NCBI RefSeq assembly: GCF_036014175.1
Contig: NZ_CP107917.1
Location: forward strand, 620,001 to 684,000
From: Streptomyces sp. NBC_00443
Lineage (GTDB): Bacteria > Actinomycetota > Actinomycetes > Streptomycetales > Streptomycetaceae
Length of the DNA: 64,000 nt
Direction: 5' to 3'
In this document: positions 27,600 to 36,613 of the stretch, in pieces
Layout of the letters: each line of letters starts with the position of its first letter
How positions within the stretch are numbered: position 1 is the first letter of the stretch
Notes under the pieces: generated by a model
Told to the model about the DNA's origin: nothing
Database searches by the model: none
The model's input: only the letters and a program-made list of their open reading frames with translations
Made by a program: the position numbers and the translations under genes

Positions 27600-28586
27600 T
27601 CAGTCGTCGTAGTGGACCCAGTAGCGGCTGGCGATGAAGTTGACCGCCGTGAAGAGTGCGATGACCAGGAACAGCACCCAGGCCAGCGCGGAGGCGTACC
27701 CCATCTGAAGGTCCGTGAAGCCCTTCTTGTACAGGTACAGGGAGTACAGCATGGTCGAGTTGAGCGGTCCGCCGGAGCCGTTGCTGATCACGAACGCGGG
27801 CGTGAACGTCTTGAATGCGTCGATGATCTGAAGGACCACGTTGAAGAAGACGATCGGAGTGAGCAGCGGCAGGGTGATCTTGAAGAACCTGGTCACGGCG
27901 CCGGCACCGTCGATCGCGGCCGCCTCGAACACGTCCTTCGGCAGTTGCTTCAGCCCGGCGAGGAAGATCACCATCGGCGTGCCGAACTGCCAGACGGCCA
28001 GCAGGACGAGGGTGTAGAGCGCGGTGTCCGGGCTGGAGATCCAGTCCTGGCCGGTGTTGAGCCCGAACCAGCCCAGGAAGTCGTTGAACAGACCCTCGCC
28101 GCCGAAAACCTGCCGCCACACGATGGCGATGGCCACGGCCCCGCCGAGCAGGGACGGCAGATAGAAGGCGGCCCGGTACAGGCCGATGCCCCTGAGATCG
28201 CGGTTGAGCAGCATCGCCACCGCGAGGGCGAGTGCCAGCTTCAGGGGCACGGAGACGAGGACGTACACGAGGGTGGCGTGCACCGAGTCCCAGAAGACCG
28301 GGTCCTCGGCGAACATCCGGTTGTAGTTGTCCATGCCGACCCACTGCGCGGGCGTCAGCAGGTCGAAGTTGGTGAAGGACAGGTACAGCGAGTCGAGCAT
28401 CGGATAGATCGTCAGCCCGAACAGGCCCACGAACCAGGGGGCCAGGAAGAGGTACGGCCACCATCCCCCGCCCCGCCGTCTGGCGAGGCGGCGACGCATA
28501 CGGTCACGCTCCCGCTGGTCGGACGGGGTCGCGGGAACCGACGGTTCCTTGACGACCTCGCCGGTCTGCGCGGTGGTCATACTCAT
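27600..28586 (-). CDS. Carbohydrate ABC transporter permease (MalF-like, CUT1), locus A
   Basis: A 328-aa permease with a basic N-terminal tail (RMRRRLARRRGG), six helices and the EAA loop LPKDVFEAAAIDGAGAVTRF. The start is the ATG at 28586 or the ATG two codons later at 28580. GGGAGA lies just upstream. It is separated from the binding-protein gene by a 203-bp gap filled with hairpins and an intergenic repeat, which may set a lower expression level than that of the binding protein. Confidence 0.92.
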   Translation of the reverse strand: MSMTTAQTGEVVKEPSVPATPSDQRERDRMRRRLARRRGGGWWPYLFLAPWFVGLFGLTIYPMLDSLYLSFTNFDLLTPAQWVGMDNYNRMFAEDPVFWDSVHATLVYVLVSVPLKLALALAVAMLLNRDLRGIGLYRAAFYLPSLLGGAVAIAIVWRQVFGGEGLFNDFLGWFGLNTGQDWISSPDTALYTLVLLAVWQFGTPMVIFLAGLKQLPKDVFEAAAIDGAGAVTRFFKITLPLLTPIVFFNVVLQIIDAFKTFTPAFVISNGSGGPLNSTMLYSLYLYKKGFTDLQMGYASALAWVLFLVIALFTAVNFIASRYWVHYDD

Positions 28587-28612
28587 GTCTCCCTGGCCCT
28601 CTCCCGGTATTT

Positions 28613-28768
28613 CAGATGGGGCTGCACTCCTCGACGCCCCGGTTGACTGCCACGCCCCGAAGGGGCACGGGTCTGTATCGATGTGCGGCTCCGCCGCGTG
28701 GGCGCGACCAGCCACGACGTGCCCGTGGCGTCCCGCTGCCGAACGACAGCCCATCTCGGCAACTCCCC
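28613..28768. repeat. Streptomyces-type intergenic repeat element with hairpins
   Basis: Read on the minus strand, this stretch contains GCGGCGGAGCCGC (hairpin), GTGCCCCTTCGGGGCGTGGC (hairpin) and CACGTCGTGGCTGGTCGCGC. I recognise the overall pattern as a dispersed non-coding repeat common between Streptomyces genes. That recognition is from memory, not from a search. It lies in the transcribed gap between the binding-protein and permease genes. Confidence 0.5.
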
Positions 28769-28769
28769 T

Positions 28770-28787
28770 CCGCGGGGCGCCCCGCGG
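28770..28787. terminator. 18-bp perfect palindrome just after the binding-protein stop codon
   Basis: CCGCGGGGCGCCCCGCGG is self-complementary over its full length and ends 2 bp from the binding-protein stop codon. In the transcript it forms a very stable stem. In many sugar ABC operons such a stem protects the binding-protein mRNA or partly terminates before the permeases. Confidence 0.6.
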
Positions 28788-28789
28788 GG

Positions 28790-30121
28790 CTAACCCCCGA
28801 GAATCCCCGACGCCTGGTCGAAGAACTCGGAGAGCTGCGCCTTGATCGACTTCTTGCCGAAGGCCACCGCAAGGTTCGACTGGAACAGCAGATCCCAGAT
28901 CTGGTCGGCCCCCTGCGGCGGCGGCACCGGCGCAGGCAGGGCGTTGGACGCCTTGGAGACCCGCTGGGAGATGTAGTCCGCGTTCTCCATGTTCAGCTTG
29001 TCCGTCTCGGTCAGGCCCGAGGCGATCAGGTTGCGCGCCTTCTCGGTCGGCGGGATGCCGCGGAAAAGCTGCATGTCCTTGATCGCCGTGTCGTCCTGGG
29101 CGAAGAAGTTCATGATCTTCACCGAGTCGGCGACCTTCTTGCTGGCCTTGGTGGCGCACAGCAGCACGCCGCCGTTGACGAAGTTGCCCTCGCGGGCGCC
29201 GGAGAAGTCGCCCTGCGGAGTCGGCAGGAAGTCCAGCTGCGCGTCGGTGATGGAGCCGCCCGCGCCGTAGACGCCGGAGTCGAAGGTGAACAGCGCCTTG
29301 CCGATGACGACCGCGTTCTTGGTGAGGTCGTTGTGCGCGGCGGAGGTGATCGCCGGCGGCGGGGACGCGTTCGTCTTGCGCATCTCGGCCCAGTACTCCC
29401 ACCACTCCTGGAGGGTGTCGGAGGTGAAGCCGAGCTTCTTGCCGTCGTCCGAGAAGAAGGTCTGTCCCTTCTCGCGGGCGAACACCTCGAAGCACTGGAG
29501 GGTGGAGCCGCCGCCGTCGTCGACGCCGTAGGTCTTGCCGCCGCTCTTCTTGTGGACGTCCTGGGCGATCTTCTTCAGGTCGGCCCAGGTCCACTCGCGG
29601 TCGGGCAGCTTCAGGCCGAGCTTCTCCAGGCCGCTGCGGTTGACGGTGAGCTGGTTGACGCCGATGCCGGACGGAACGCCGTAGAACTCGCCGTCCACGG
29701 TGCCGGCGGCGAGGAGCGTCTTGGAGAAGCCCGTCAGGTCGAGGCTCTTGCCGACGTAGGAGTCGAGCGGGGCGAGGACGCCCTTGCGCGCGTACTGCGC
29801 CACCAGGGCGGTGTCCATCTGGAGCAGGTCCGGGGCGCTGCCGCCGGCGATGTTCGTGTTGAACTTGTCGAAGTATCCGTCGTAGCCCTGGTAGGTCTCG
29901 CGGATCTTGATCTTCGAGTTCTGCTTCTGGAAAAGGGCGAGCGCCTTCTTGTAGGCGTTGTGCCGGTCGTCGCTGCCCCACCACGTCATGGTCAGGTCGC
30001 CGCTGGTGCTGCCGGCGCCCGTGCCGCCGGCGCATGCGCTGAGCGAGCTGCCGAGCGCGCCGGCGACGGCCAGTCCGCTCGCGGTGCGGAAGAGGGTTCT
30101 GCGCGAGATCTGGTGACCCAC
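28790..30121 (-). CDS. Extracellular sugar-binding lipoprotein (CUT1), locus A
   Basis: A 443-aa solute-binding protein. The N-terminus GHQISRRTLFRTASGLAVAG combines a twin-arginine motif with a lipobox (LSAC), so it is probably a Tat-exported lipoprotein. The mature part starts GDLTMTWWGSDDRHNAYKKA, the first strand of cluster 1 sugar-binding proteins. The GTG at 30121 has GGAGGAC about 6 nt upstream. It is the first gene of operon A and delivers substrate to the two permeases. The ligand is probably an oligosaccharide related to the substrate of the 615-aa protein. Confidence 0.9.
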   Translation of the reverse strand: MGHQISRRTLFRTASGLAVAGALGSSLSACAGGTGAGSTSGDLTMTWWGSDDRHNAYKKALALFQKQNSKIKIRETYQGYDGYFDKFNTNIAGGSAPDLLQMDTALVAQYARKGVLAPLDSYVGKSLDLTGFSKTLLAAGTVDGEFYGVPSGIGVNQLTVNRSGLEKLGLKLPDREWTWADLKKIAQDVHKKSGGKTYGVDDGGGSTLQCFEVFAREKGQTFFSDDGKKLGFTSDTLQEWWEYWAEMRKTNASPPPAITSAAHNDLTKNAVVIGKALFTFDSGVYGAGGSITDAQLDFLPTPQGDFSGAREGNFVNGGVLLCATKASKKVADSVKIMNFFAQDDTAIKDMQLFRGIPPTEKARNLIASGLTETDKLNMENADYISQRVSKASNALPAPVPPPQGADQIWDLLFQSNLAVAFGKKSIKAQLSEFFDQASGILGG

Positions 30122-30351
30122 CGGGTCCTCCCTGGATGTGCGTGACGGATTGCCCGGCCGGTCAACGCGGCTCGGATCCTTCTGTGGATGGCGCCCTACG
30201 GCCCGCGACCTCGCCCGGTCGTTCCGCCGTGTCGGACGAGGGTCCACGGCCGTCGTCCTGGCCGTGACCGTACGAGCACGCCCTCGCACGGCTCGCCGTA
30301 CGCGACATACGGCGGAGTACCTCGTCCCGAGCCGGGTCCCGCCGGCTCAGA

Positions 30352-30395
30352 AAGCGCTTGTCCGGACATTGGCAGAAGCGGGTGGAGTCCGTCAA
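30352..30395 (-). promoter_or_regulatory. Predicted operon A promoter with AAGCGCTT operator
   Basis: On the minus strand, TTGACG (30395-30390) is a good -35. With a 17-bp spacer the -10 would be CCAATG, which is weak. The 8-bp palindrome AAGCGCTT (30359-30352) would overlap the transcription start. Its central CG is LacI-like, so an unlinked LacI-type repressor may act here as well as the adjacent ROK protein. Confidence 0.4.
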
Positions 30396-31510
30396 TGCTT
30401 CACCTGGACCGCCCCGGTCACGGTTTGGATTCCACGGGCGACGGCGAGGCGGGTGGCTCCGACCACGGTGCCGCTGTCGCCGAGCGCGCTGCTGACGACC
30501 TCGGTGGGCCAGCTCAGCCGGCCGAGCTCGGCCCGCACACCCGGCACGAGCTGCGGGTTCGAGCCGACGGCTCCGCCCAGCACGATCATCCCGGGGTCCA
30601 GGACGGCGGCCACCGCGGCGGCCAGCCGGCCGATGTCGGCGGCGTGCCCGGCGACCGCGGCACCGGCCGTGCCGTGGCCCGCCCCGGCGAGGGCGAACAG
30701 CTGGTCGGCGGTCTCGGGGCACGGCTCGTCGTCCTGCCACGCCTCGGCGGTCCGGCGCAGCAGGGAACGTACGCCCATGCGGTCCTCCAGCGCCTCGTGG
30801 CGCGGCTCGCGGCCGTCGTCCCACGGGTACGGCAGCCTGGCCACCTCACCGGCGGCGCCGTTCGCCCCGCGCAGCACCTCACCGCCCACGACGATGCCGA
30901 GACCGATGCCCACGCCAATGCGCAGATATCCGAACGTGCGACGGCCTCGGGCCGCGCCCTCGTGCAGTTCGGCGAGGGCGGCGCAGTTGACGTTGTTCTC
31001 CAGATGGACGGGTACGCCCTCCGGCAGTGCGACGGCCATCGCGTCGAAGACGGGGCCGGCCTTGGCGGTCGCGGGCCGCATCCCGCTGCCGTCCCGGTCC
31101 CGGGTCGTGACGTCACCGACGGCGACGACGACGGCGCGCAGCGGGGCGTCGACGGGGAGCGCGTCGATGACCTTGCGCACGGTGCCGGCGGCGTCGTCGC
31201 GGGAGCCGGTGCCCTCGGCGAGCAGGGTGCCGTCGAGGGCGCAGCCGCGCACCTGGGTCCGGGCGGGGCCGAGGTCGACGGCGAGCACGGCGCCTGCGGC
31301 GGGCCCGAGCCGGTAGACGGCGGCGGAGCGGCCGGTGGCGCCGGAGGCGGTGCCGGAGTGGGCAGCGAGGCCGGCGGCCTCCAGTTCGGCGACGGCGGCG
31401 GAGACGGTCGGCTTGGACAGGCCCGCTCCGGCCGCCAGCTGGGGACGGGTGGCGGTGCCCGCCCCGGCCAGCACCGCGAACACCGCACGCGCGCTCTCGC
31501 TCAGGTCCAT
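30392..31510 (-). CDS. ROK family transcriptional regulator, locus A
   Basis: A 372-aa ROK repressor. Residues 1-60 form a winged helix (RPQLAAGAGLSKPTVSAAVA), and the rest is a sugar-kinase-like sensor with VLAVDLGPARTQVRG and VHLENNVNCAAL. The zinc motif CxCGxxGC of NagC/Mlc and ROK kinases is absent (HEALEDRMGV instead), so sugar sensing may differ. GGGGAGA precedes the ATG at 31510. It lies between operon A, which it likely controls, and the divergent sugar kinase gene. A perfect inverted repeat at 31597-31620 is its likely operator. Confidence 0.88.
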   Translation of the reverse strand: MDLSESARAVFAVLAGAGTATRPQLAAGAGLSKPTVSAAVAELEAAGLAAHSGTASGATGRSAAVYRLGPAAGAVLAVDLGPARTQVRGCALDGTLLAEGTGSRDDAAGTVRKVIDALPVDAPLRAVVVAVGDVTTRDRDGSGMRPATAKAGPVFDAMAVALPEGVPVHLENNVNCAALAELHEGAARGRRTFGYLRIGVGIGLGIVVGGEVLRGANGAAGEVARLPYPWDDGREPRHEALEDRMGVRSLLRRTAEAWQDDEPCPETADQLFALAGAGHGTAGAAVAGHAADIGRLAAAVAAVLDPGMIVLGGAVGSNPQLVPGVRAELGRLSWPTEVVSSALGDSGTVVGATRLAVARGIQTVTGAVQVKH

Positions 31511-31596
31511 GGTCTCCCCAGGTCGTGCCGCGGCGGCCGGAACCGCCGAAATGATCGTTCGGCAACGGGAATTCCGCGCCTCTTGACGCACCCTAC

Positions 31597-31620
31597 TTCG
31601 TTAGTTAACTTCCTAACGAA
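31597..31620. promoter_or_regulatory. Perfect inverted repeat, likely ROK operator
   Basis: TTCGTTAG-N8-CTAACGAA is a perfect 8-bp inverted repeat in a divergent promoter region between the ROK regulator and the sugar kinase. AT-rich TTAG/CTAA arms with one helical-turn spacing are the usual form of ROK-protein sites in actinomycetes. Confidence 0.65.
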
Positions 31621-31779
31621 CTGATGCGGTGCTCGCCTGCCGCACCCGGCAACGAAGCCCGTCCCGGGGCTTCCCTACGCTCAACGGCGCGGGTTCACGC
31701 CGCTCGTCGCGACGTCGGCGCCCGCCCACGCACGGTTCGCCCGCCGTCGCAGCCCACGCGCAACGACGAAAGAGGATCC

Positions 31780-32688
31780 GTGCAGGACACTCCCCACTCG
31801 CCTCCTCTCGTGGTCGCTGTCGACGTGGGCGGCACCAAGACGCATCTGCGCGCACTCGCGGGGGACGTCATGGTCGCCGACCACGTCCGCACGAGCAGCG
31901 GCTGGCGGCCGCACGACCCGGTCGCCGCCGCCGGCTGGCTGGCCGCACTGGTCGCCGACACCCTGCCGGCCGGTGGGCGTCCCTCAGCCCTCGCGGTCGG
32001 CGGGCACGCCTGCGAGACCCCCCGCCAGTGCGGCCAGATCCGTACCGCGCTCCAACTCCACTTCGACGCGCCCGCCTTGGTGGTGGGCGATGCCGAACTG
32101 CTGGTCCCCGCCGCCGGGCTGGACAAGGGGGTCGGGCTGGTCGCCGGTACCGGGTCCGTCGCGGTCGGCCGGCTGACCGACGGCAGTGCCGTCCAGGTCG
32201 GCGGCTGGGGCGCGGTCCTCGGCGACGAGGGCGGCTCGGCGGGTCTCGTCCGCGAGGCCGTACGGGCCGTGTGGGCGGCGCACGATCTCGGCGAGGAGCC
32301 CGACGCACTGGCGCGTGGGCTCGTCGACGCGTTCGGCGTCGCCGAAGTGCCCGCACTCGGCGCGGCGTTGGAGAGCGCCGAACGTCCCTCGGCCCAGTGG
32401 GGCCGGCACGCGCCGGTGGTGTTCGCAGCCGCCCGGGCCGGTTCACCGCTCGCCCGTGCGGTGATCGACGAGGGCGGCCGCTCACTGGCCGCGCTGGTCG
32501 GTCAACTCGCCTCGCGTGGAGTCCCGGTGGACGACGTCGTGGTCGCCGGCAGCACCATTCTCGCCCAGCCCGTCCTGTACGACGCCTTCGCCGCCGCGCT
32601 CGCCGACAGCGTGCCGGGGGCGCGGCCGTGGCGCCTGGAAGTGCCACCGGTCGAGGGCGCTCTGACACTCGCCCGTTCACTTGTGTGA
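31780..32688 (+). CDS. BadF/BadG/BcrA/BcrD-type ATPase, N-acetylglucosamine kinase-like sugar kinase
   Basis: A 302-aa actin/hexokinase-fold protein. Phosphate-1 motif VVAVDVGGTKTHLRAL is near residue 12, phosphate-2 GVGLVAGTGSVAVG near 120, then GGWGAVLGDEGGSAGLV, and the adenosine motif VVVAGSTILAQPVL near 250. Family members phosphorylate N-acetylglucosamine, glucosamine or related sugars. The GTG at 31780 follows AGAGGA. It is divergent from the ROK regulator of locus A, so it probably phosphorylates the monosaccharide released from the imported oligosaccharide. Confidence 0.85.
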   Translation: MQDTPHSPPLVVAVDVGGTKTHLRALAGDVMVADHVRTSSGWRPHDPVAAAGWLAALVADTLPAGGRPSALAVGGHACETPRQCGQIRTALQLHFDAPALVVGDAELLVPAAGLDKGVGLVAGTGSVAVGRLTDGSAVQVGGWGAVLGDEGGSAGLVREAVRAVWAAHDLGEEPDALARGLVDAFGVAEVPALGAALESAERPSAQWGRHAPVVFAAARAGSPLARAVIDEGGRSLAALVGQLASRGVPVDDVVVAGSTILAQPVLYDAFAAALADSVPGARPWRLEVPPVEGALTLARSLV

Positions 32689-32695
32689 CATCTGC

Positions 32696-32720
32696 CGGAC
32701 TCCGCACCCTTCCGAGTCCG
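32696..32720. terminator. Possible hairpin after the sugar kinase gene
   Basis: CGGACTC (32696-32702) and GAGTCCG (32714-32720) form a 7-bp perfect stem with an 11-nt loop, starting 8 bp after the kinase stop codon. It is modest in strength. Confidence 0.35.
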
Positions 32721-32857
32721 ACACAACTCGCCCGTAGATCTTCGCTCGTAGGACTCGATCCCCCTGTGTTTCGTGCGTCTCATGTGCACCAGACGGTCGA
32801 GTCGATCATTTCGATCTCCTCCCGGCCGTTCGGGCCGATGAACTCGAGAGAGGCACC

Positions 32858-34780
32858 ATGCCGGCATCCGTCGGGCGCCACACCACCCCGTCCCTCAATA
32901 GAAGGCGCTTTCTCCTGACCTCCGCCGGCGGCGGTGCGGCCCTCCTCGCCGTCCCTGCCGTCGCCGGCTGGCTCCCCGCCGCGGACGCCAAGGCCGCCGC
33001 GAAGGCAGCCGCGTTCGTCGACGACTACAAGACCAACGTGGTCGCGAACCTGACGCCCGAGACCAACGCGGTGGTCCGCGTTCTCGGCGGCTTCGCGAAG
33101 ATGTGGAAGACGGGCGGCGCCTGGAACAGCGGCAAGCCGCTCATGCCCGACGTGCTGCGCGCCAACATGCGCTACAGCGTCCGGATCACCGCCGCGCGCA
33201 CGGACGCTCAGGCGAAGGAATCGTTCATCATCGACCGTCAGCACCAGAGCTACTCGGTGATCGCCGGTCTCGGTCCGCTTGCCGACCTGTACAAGTCGGG
33301 CGCCAAGGCGGTCACATCGATCACCAGCGCTCCGGAGGGCATCCCCGCGGGGAAGATCAGCGACGCCGTGCCCGCGGACGCCCCGGCCGGTTCCGCGATC
33401 GGCGCGGGGTCGTACGACTCGGAGCTCGGCCAGGTGGCCAGGCTGGTCGACACCGTGCGCGGCCCCTTCGCCTCCGGCAACCCGGCCAAGTTCGCCTTCC
33501 AGTACCCGCGTCCGTGGCGGATGAACGAGGACAGCGAGGTCGTCGACACCGGCAGGAAGGACGAGTTCGGCTTTCCCGTCTACGAGTCGAAGGTGGTCGT
33601 CGTCCCTCAGCTGCTGCGCCAGCGCGGTGAGAACGCGACCGAGGACGGCGGCTTCCCCAGCGGGCACACCAACGCCCTGCACCTGGCGGCCCTGGCGTAC
33701 GCCTACGCCGTGCCCGAGCGCTTCCAGGAGCTGGTGACCCGCGCCTTCGAGCTCAGCCACACCCGCATCGTGGCGGGCATGCACTCCACGGTCGACGTCC
33801 TCGGCGGCCGCATCATGGCCACCGCCCTGGCCGCCGCCGCCCTCGCCGACCCGGCGAACGCAGAACTCAAGGCCGCCGCCCGCGCCCAGGCCCTGGTGTA
33901 CTTCAAGGGACGGACCGGCACGACGGCCGACACGCTCGACGCGTACGCCCACTCGGCCGACCGCGCCAGCGACCCGTACGCCGACCGTGACGCCAACGCC
34001 CGCACGGTCGAGCCGAAGCTGACCTACGTGCTGACCCGGCGCGGTCGCGACGAACCCCTGACCGTGCCGAAGGGCGCGGAGGTGCTGCTGGAGACGCGCC
34101 AGCCGTACCTGACCGCGGCCCAGCGCCGCGAGGTGCTGCGCACGACCGCGCTGCCCGGCGGATACGTCCTGCTGGACGGCTTCGAGCAGTGGGGACGGCT
34201 CGACCTGTTCACCGCGGCGGACGGTTACGGCGCCTTCGACTCCGACGTGACCGTCACGCTCGACGCGGCGGCCGGGGGCTTCGGCGCGGCGGACAGCTGG
34301 CGCAACGACATCCGCGGCGACGGCGGCTTGACCAAGCGCGGAACCGGCACACTCACCCTGACCGGGCACAACCGGTACCACGGCGGCACGGTGGTCGAGG
34401 GCGGCGTGCTGGTGGCCGCTTCCGCCAACGCGCTCGGAGAGGGCGACGTGCGGGTGAAGGGCGGCACGCTCCGCGCGGACAAGGTGCTGCGGGTGCGCGG
34501 CTCGTACGTCCAGGACGGCGATTCCGCCCTGGAACTCCTGGTCCGCAAGAACCACGGTCCGGCGCTCGACGTGTCCCGCCGGGTCACCTTGGGCCGGGGC
34601 AGCGTCCTGTCGCTGCGCCTCGACGCGGAGCGTCCGCCGCTTGCGGGGACCACGGTGCCCGTCATCGAGGCCTCACAGCTGCGCGGCCAGTTCGACCGCG
34701 TGGAGCTGAACTCCCGCACGCTGCGAGCCGTACCCGTCTACACGACGGATGGTCTGTCGGTACGACTCCTCAGGCGGTAA
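32858..34780 (+). CDS. Secreted PAP2-family phosphatase with autotransporter-type beta repeat
   Basis: A 640-aa exported protein with a Tat signal (SLNRRRFLLTSAGGGAALLA). Residues 60-330 are a type 2 phosphatidic-acid-phosphatase/haloperoxidase domain with all three motifs: Lys211-x6-Arg218-Pro, Pro-Ser-Gly-His270 and Arg303-x5-His309-x3-Asp313. About residues 489-530 match an autotransporter-associated beta-strand repeat (KRGTGTLTLTGHNRYHGGTV), followed by a beta-rich tail. The enzyme should dephosphorylate a phospho-lipid, sugar or nucleotide outside the cell. GAGAGAGG precedes the ATG. The repeat is usually found in Gram-negative autotransporters, so here it is probably just a beta-helix stalk. 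Confidence 0.85.
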   Translation: MPASVGRHTTPSLNRRRFLLTSAGGGAALLAVPAVAGWLPAADAKAAAKAAAFVDDYKTNVVANLTPETNAVVRVLGGFAKMWKTGGAWNSGKPLMPDVLRANMRYSVRITAARTDAQAKESFIIDRQHQSYSVIAGLGPLADLYKSGAKAVTSITSAPEGIPAGKISDAVPADAPAGSAIGAGSYDSELGQVARLVDTVRGPFASGNPAKFAFQYPRPWRMNEDSEVVDTGRKDEFGFPVYESKVVVVPQLLRQRGENATEDGGFPSGHTNALHLAALAYAYAVPERFQELVTRAFELSHTRIVAGMHSTVDVLGGRIMATALAAAALADPANAELKAAARAQALVYFKGRTGTTADTLDAYAHSADRASDPYADRDANARTVEPKLTYVLTRRGRDEPLTVPKGAEVLLETRQPYLTAAQRREVLRTTALPGGYVLLDGFEQWGRLDLFTAADGYGAFDSDVTVTLDAAAGGFGAADSWRNDIRGDGGLTKRGTGTLTLTGHNRYHGGTVVEGGVLVAASANALGEGDVRVKGGTLRADKVLRVRGSYVQDGDSALELLVRKNHGPALDVSRRVTLGRGSVLSLRLDAERPPLAGTTVPVIEASQLRGQFDRVELNSRTLRAVPVYTTDGLSVRLLRR

Positions 34781-34816
34781 CGCCGTCCCCGGCGGGAGCT
34801 GGTGCAGAGTAGGCCC

Positions 34817-36586
34817 ATGGGCCGGCTCCGGATCAGCTCCCGCCGCCGCGGGGCCGACGGCGCCGCGGAGCGGAAAATGGCGCTCGAACAGCACTCGGTC
34901 CCTGCCTCGGCCCCGGAGGGATTCTCCGGTGTGCCCGACGCTTCCGCCGGGTCCGGCACGTCCGTCGCGCCGCGCTCGCGGCTGTCCGGCCGGCGTCGGC
35001 TCGTGCCGCTCCTCGTGGTCGTGCTGCTCGGCCAGATGGCCGTCGCGATGGTGACGACGGCGCTGCAGCAGACTCCGACGATCGACGAGCCCGTGTATGT
35101 CGGCACGGCGGCCGAGTATCTGCACGAGCACCGACTGACCCACAACCCCGAGCATCCGCCGCTCGGAAAGCTGATCATCGCCGTCGGAGTGGCGGCGGCC
35201 GATCCGCACGTCGACCGCTCCTTCACCGGCGATCAGGGCCAGTTGGGGCAGCACCTGCTGTACGAGTCGGGCAACGATCCCTGGCGGCTGATGCTGTTCG
35301 CCCGACTCCCTGTGATCGTTCTGACGCTTTCATTCGGGTTGATCGTCTTCGTCTTCGCCCGTGAACTGGCGGGTGTGGCGGGCGGTTTGGGGGCGCTCGG
35401 TCTGTACGCCTTCTCCCCCGACCTCATCGCGCATGGCTCGCTGGCCACGCTGGACGTTCCGGCGGCAGGGTTCGTGCTGACGTCGGTCTGGCTGCTGTGG
35501 CGGGCCCGACACCGGCCGCGCTGGTACGTGCCCCTCGCCGGAGTGGCCCTCGGTGCGGCGCTGGCCACGAAGATGAGCACCCTGGCCGCGGTCCCGGTGG
35601 TACTGGCGCTCACGGGACTGTCGGTGTGGTGCGCGAAGTCGCCCTCGGAGTCCCGCCGACGGGTGCTCGGACGGGTGGCCGTGGGCGCCGGGGTCGTGGC
35701 GGTGGCCGCCATCGCGGTCGTATGGGCCTCGTACCTGGTGGTCGACCCGCGGCTGCGCTGGACGCCGCAGCAGCCCGTACCCGTCGTGCTCGGGCTGCGC
35801 GGACTCGTCATCGATCTGCTGCCGTTCCCGCAGGCCTACGGCGACGGGATGCGGGTCCAGTTCGGCTTCGAGGAGTACCCGTGGCAGGGCTTCCTGTTCG
35901 GCCGGCTCTACACCGGCTCGCTCTGGTACTACCTGCCGGCCGCGCTGCTGGTGAAGACGCCGCTCGGCCTGCTCGCCCTGTGGGCGGCGGGTGTCGTGGC
36001 GGTGGTGGCCGTACGGCGGCTGCGACCGGCGGCGCCCTATCTGCTGGTGCCCGCCGCGGTGCTGCTCGTCGCGGCCATGCTCGGGTCACGGGACTTCGGC
36101 ACGCGTTACGCCGTCTTCGTGCCGATGTTCCTGGCGGTGGCGGCGGGTTGTGTGCTCGCGGTGCGGTGGCGGTGGGCGCCGGTGGCGGTGGGGGCGCTGG
36201 TGGCGTTCGTCGCGGTCAGCTCGCTGCGGACGTACCCGTACTACCTGCCGTACTCCAACGAGGCGTTCGGCGGTCCGGCGAAGACCAGTCTGCGGCTGCA
36301 CGACTCGAACGTGGACTGGGGCCAGGACCTCGGCCGGCTCGCGGACCGGCTGGACGAGCGGTATCGGGGCGAACGGATCTGGCTCGTGTACAAGGGCAGC
36401 GGAGTGCCGTCCTTCTACGGCATCCATGCCGCCGATCCGCGCGAGGTACCCGCCCGTGAGGTGCGCGGACTGCTGGTCGTGTCGGACTCCTCGGTGGCCA
36501 AGGCGACCGGCCAACTGGCCGAATTGATCGACAGCAGTCGTCCGATCGATACGGTCGGCCATTCGATCACCATCTATCGTCGGTGA
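34817..36586 (+). CDS. Phospholipid-carrier-dependent membrane glycosyltransferase (PMT/GT39-like)
   Basis: A 589-aa polytopic protein with about ten helices. The first loop has TPTIDEPVYVGTAAEYLHEH, with Asp-Glu as in GT39/ArnT enzymes, then HNPEHPPLGKLIIA, the conserved HPPL block. The final extracytoplasmic domain has SNVDWGQDLGRLADRL. It should transfer a sugar from a polyprenyl-phosphate donor to a protein or surface polymer. The start is uncertain. ATG 34817 is listed, GTG 34802 adds five residues, and ATG 34877 has GGAG at good spacing. No partner gene is adjacent, and it stands 56 bp before the RpiR regulator. Confidence 0.82.
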   Translation: MGRLRISSRRRGADGAAERKMALEQHSVPASAPEGFSGVPDASAGSGTSVAPRSRLSGRRRLVPLLVVVLLGQMAVAMVTTALQQTPTIDEPVYVGTAAEYLHEHRLTHNPEHPPLGKLIIAVGVAAADPHVDRSFTGDQGQLGQHLLYESGNDPWRLMLFARLPVIVLTLSFGLIVFVFARELAGVAGGLGALGLYAFSPDLIAHGSLATLDVPAAGFVLTSVWLLWRARHRPRWYVPLAGVALGAALATKMSTLAAVPVVLALTGLSVWCAKSPSESRRRVLGRVAVGAGVVAVAAIAVVWASYLVVDPRLRWTPQQPVPVVLGLRGLVIDLLPFPQAYGDGMRVQFGFEEYPWQGFLFGRLYTGSLWYYLPAALLVKTPLGLLALWAAGVVAVVAVRRLRPAAPYLLVPAAVLLVAAMLGSRDFGTRYAVFVPMFLAVAAGCVLAVRWRWAPVAVGALVAFVAVSSLRTYPYYLPYSNEAFGGPAKTSLRLHDSNVDWGQDLGRLADRLDERYRGERIWLVYKGSGVPSFYGIHAADPREVPAREVRGLLVVSDSSVAKATGQLAELIDSSRPIDTVGHSITIYRR

Positions 36587-36613
36587 GCGCGGGTCTCATA
36601 CCAGCCCAGGTCA

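Noticed and set aside
36544..36556. GATCGATACGGTC, a 12/13 match to the locus B operator motif, about 87 bp upstream of the RpiR start.
   Set aside because: It lies inside the glycosyltransferase coding sequence, where the codons for Ile-Asp-Thr-Val explain it. I cannot separate it from chance.
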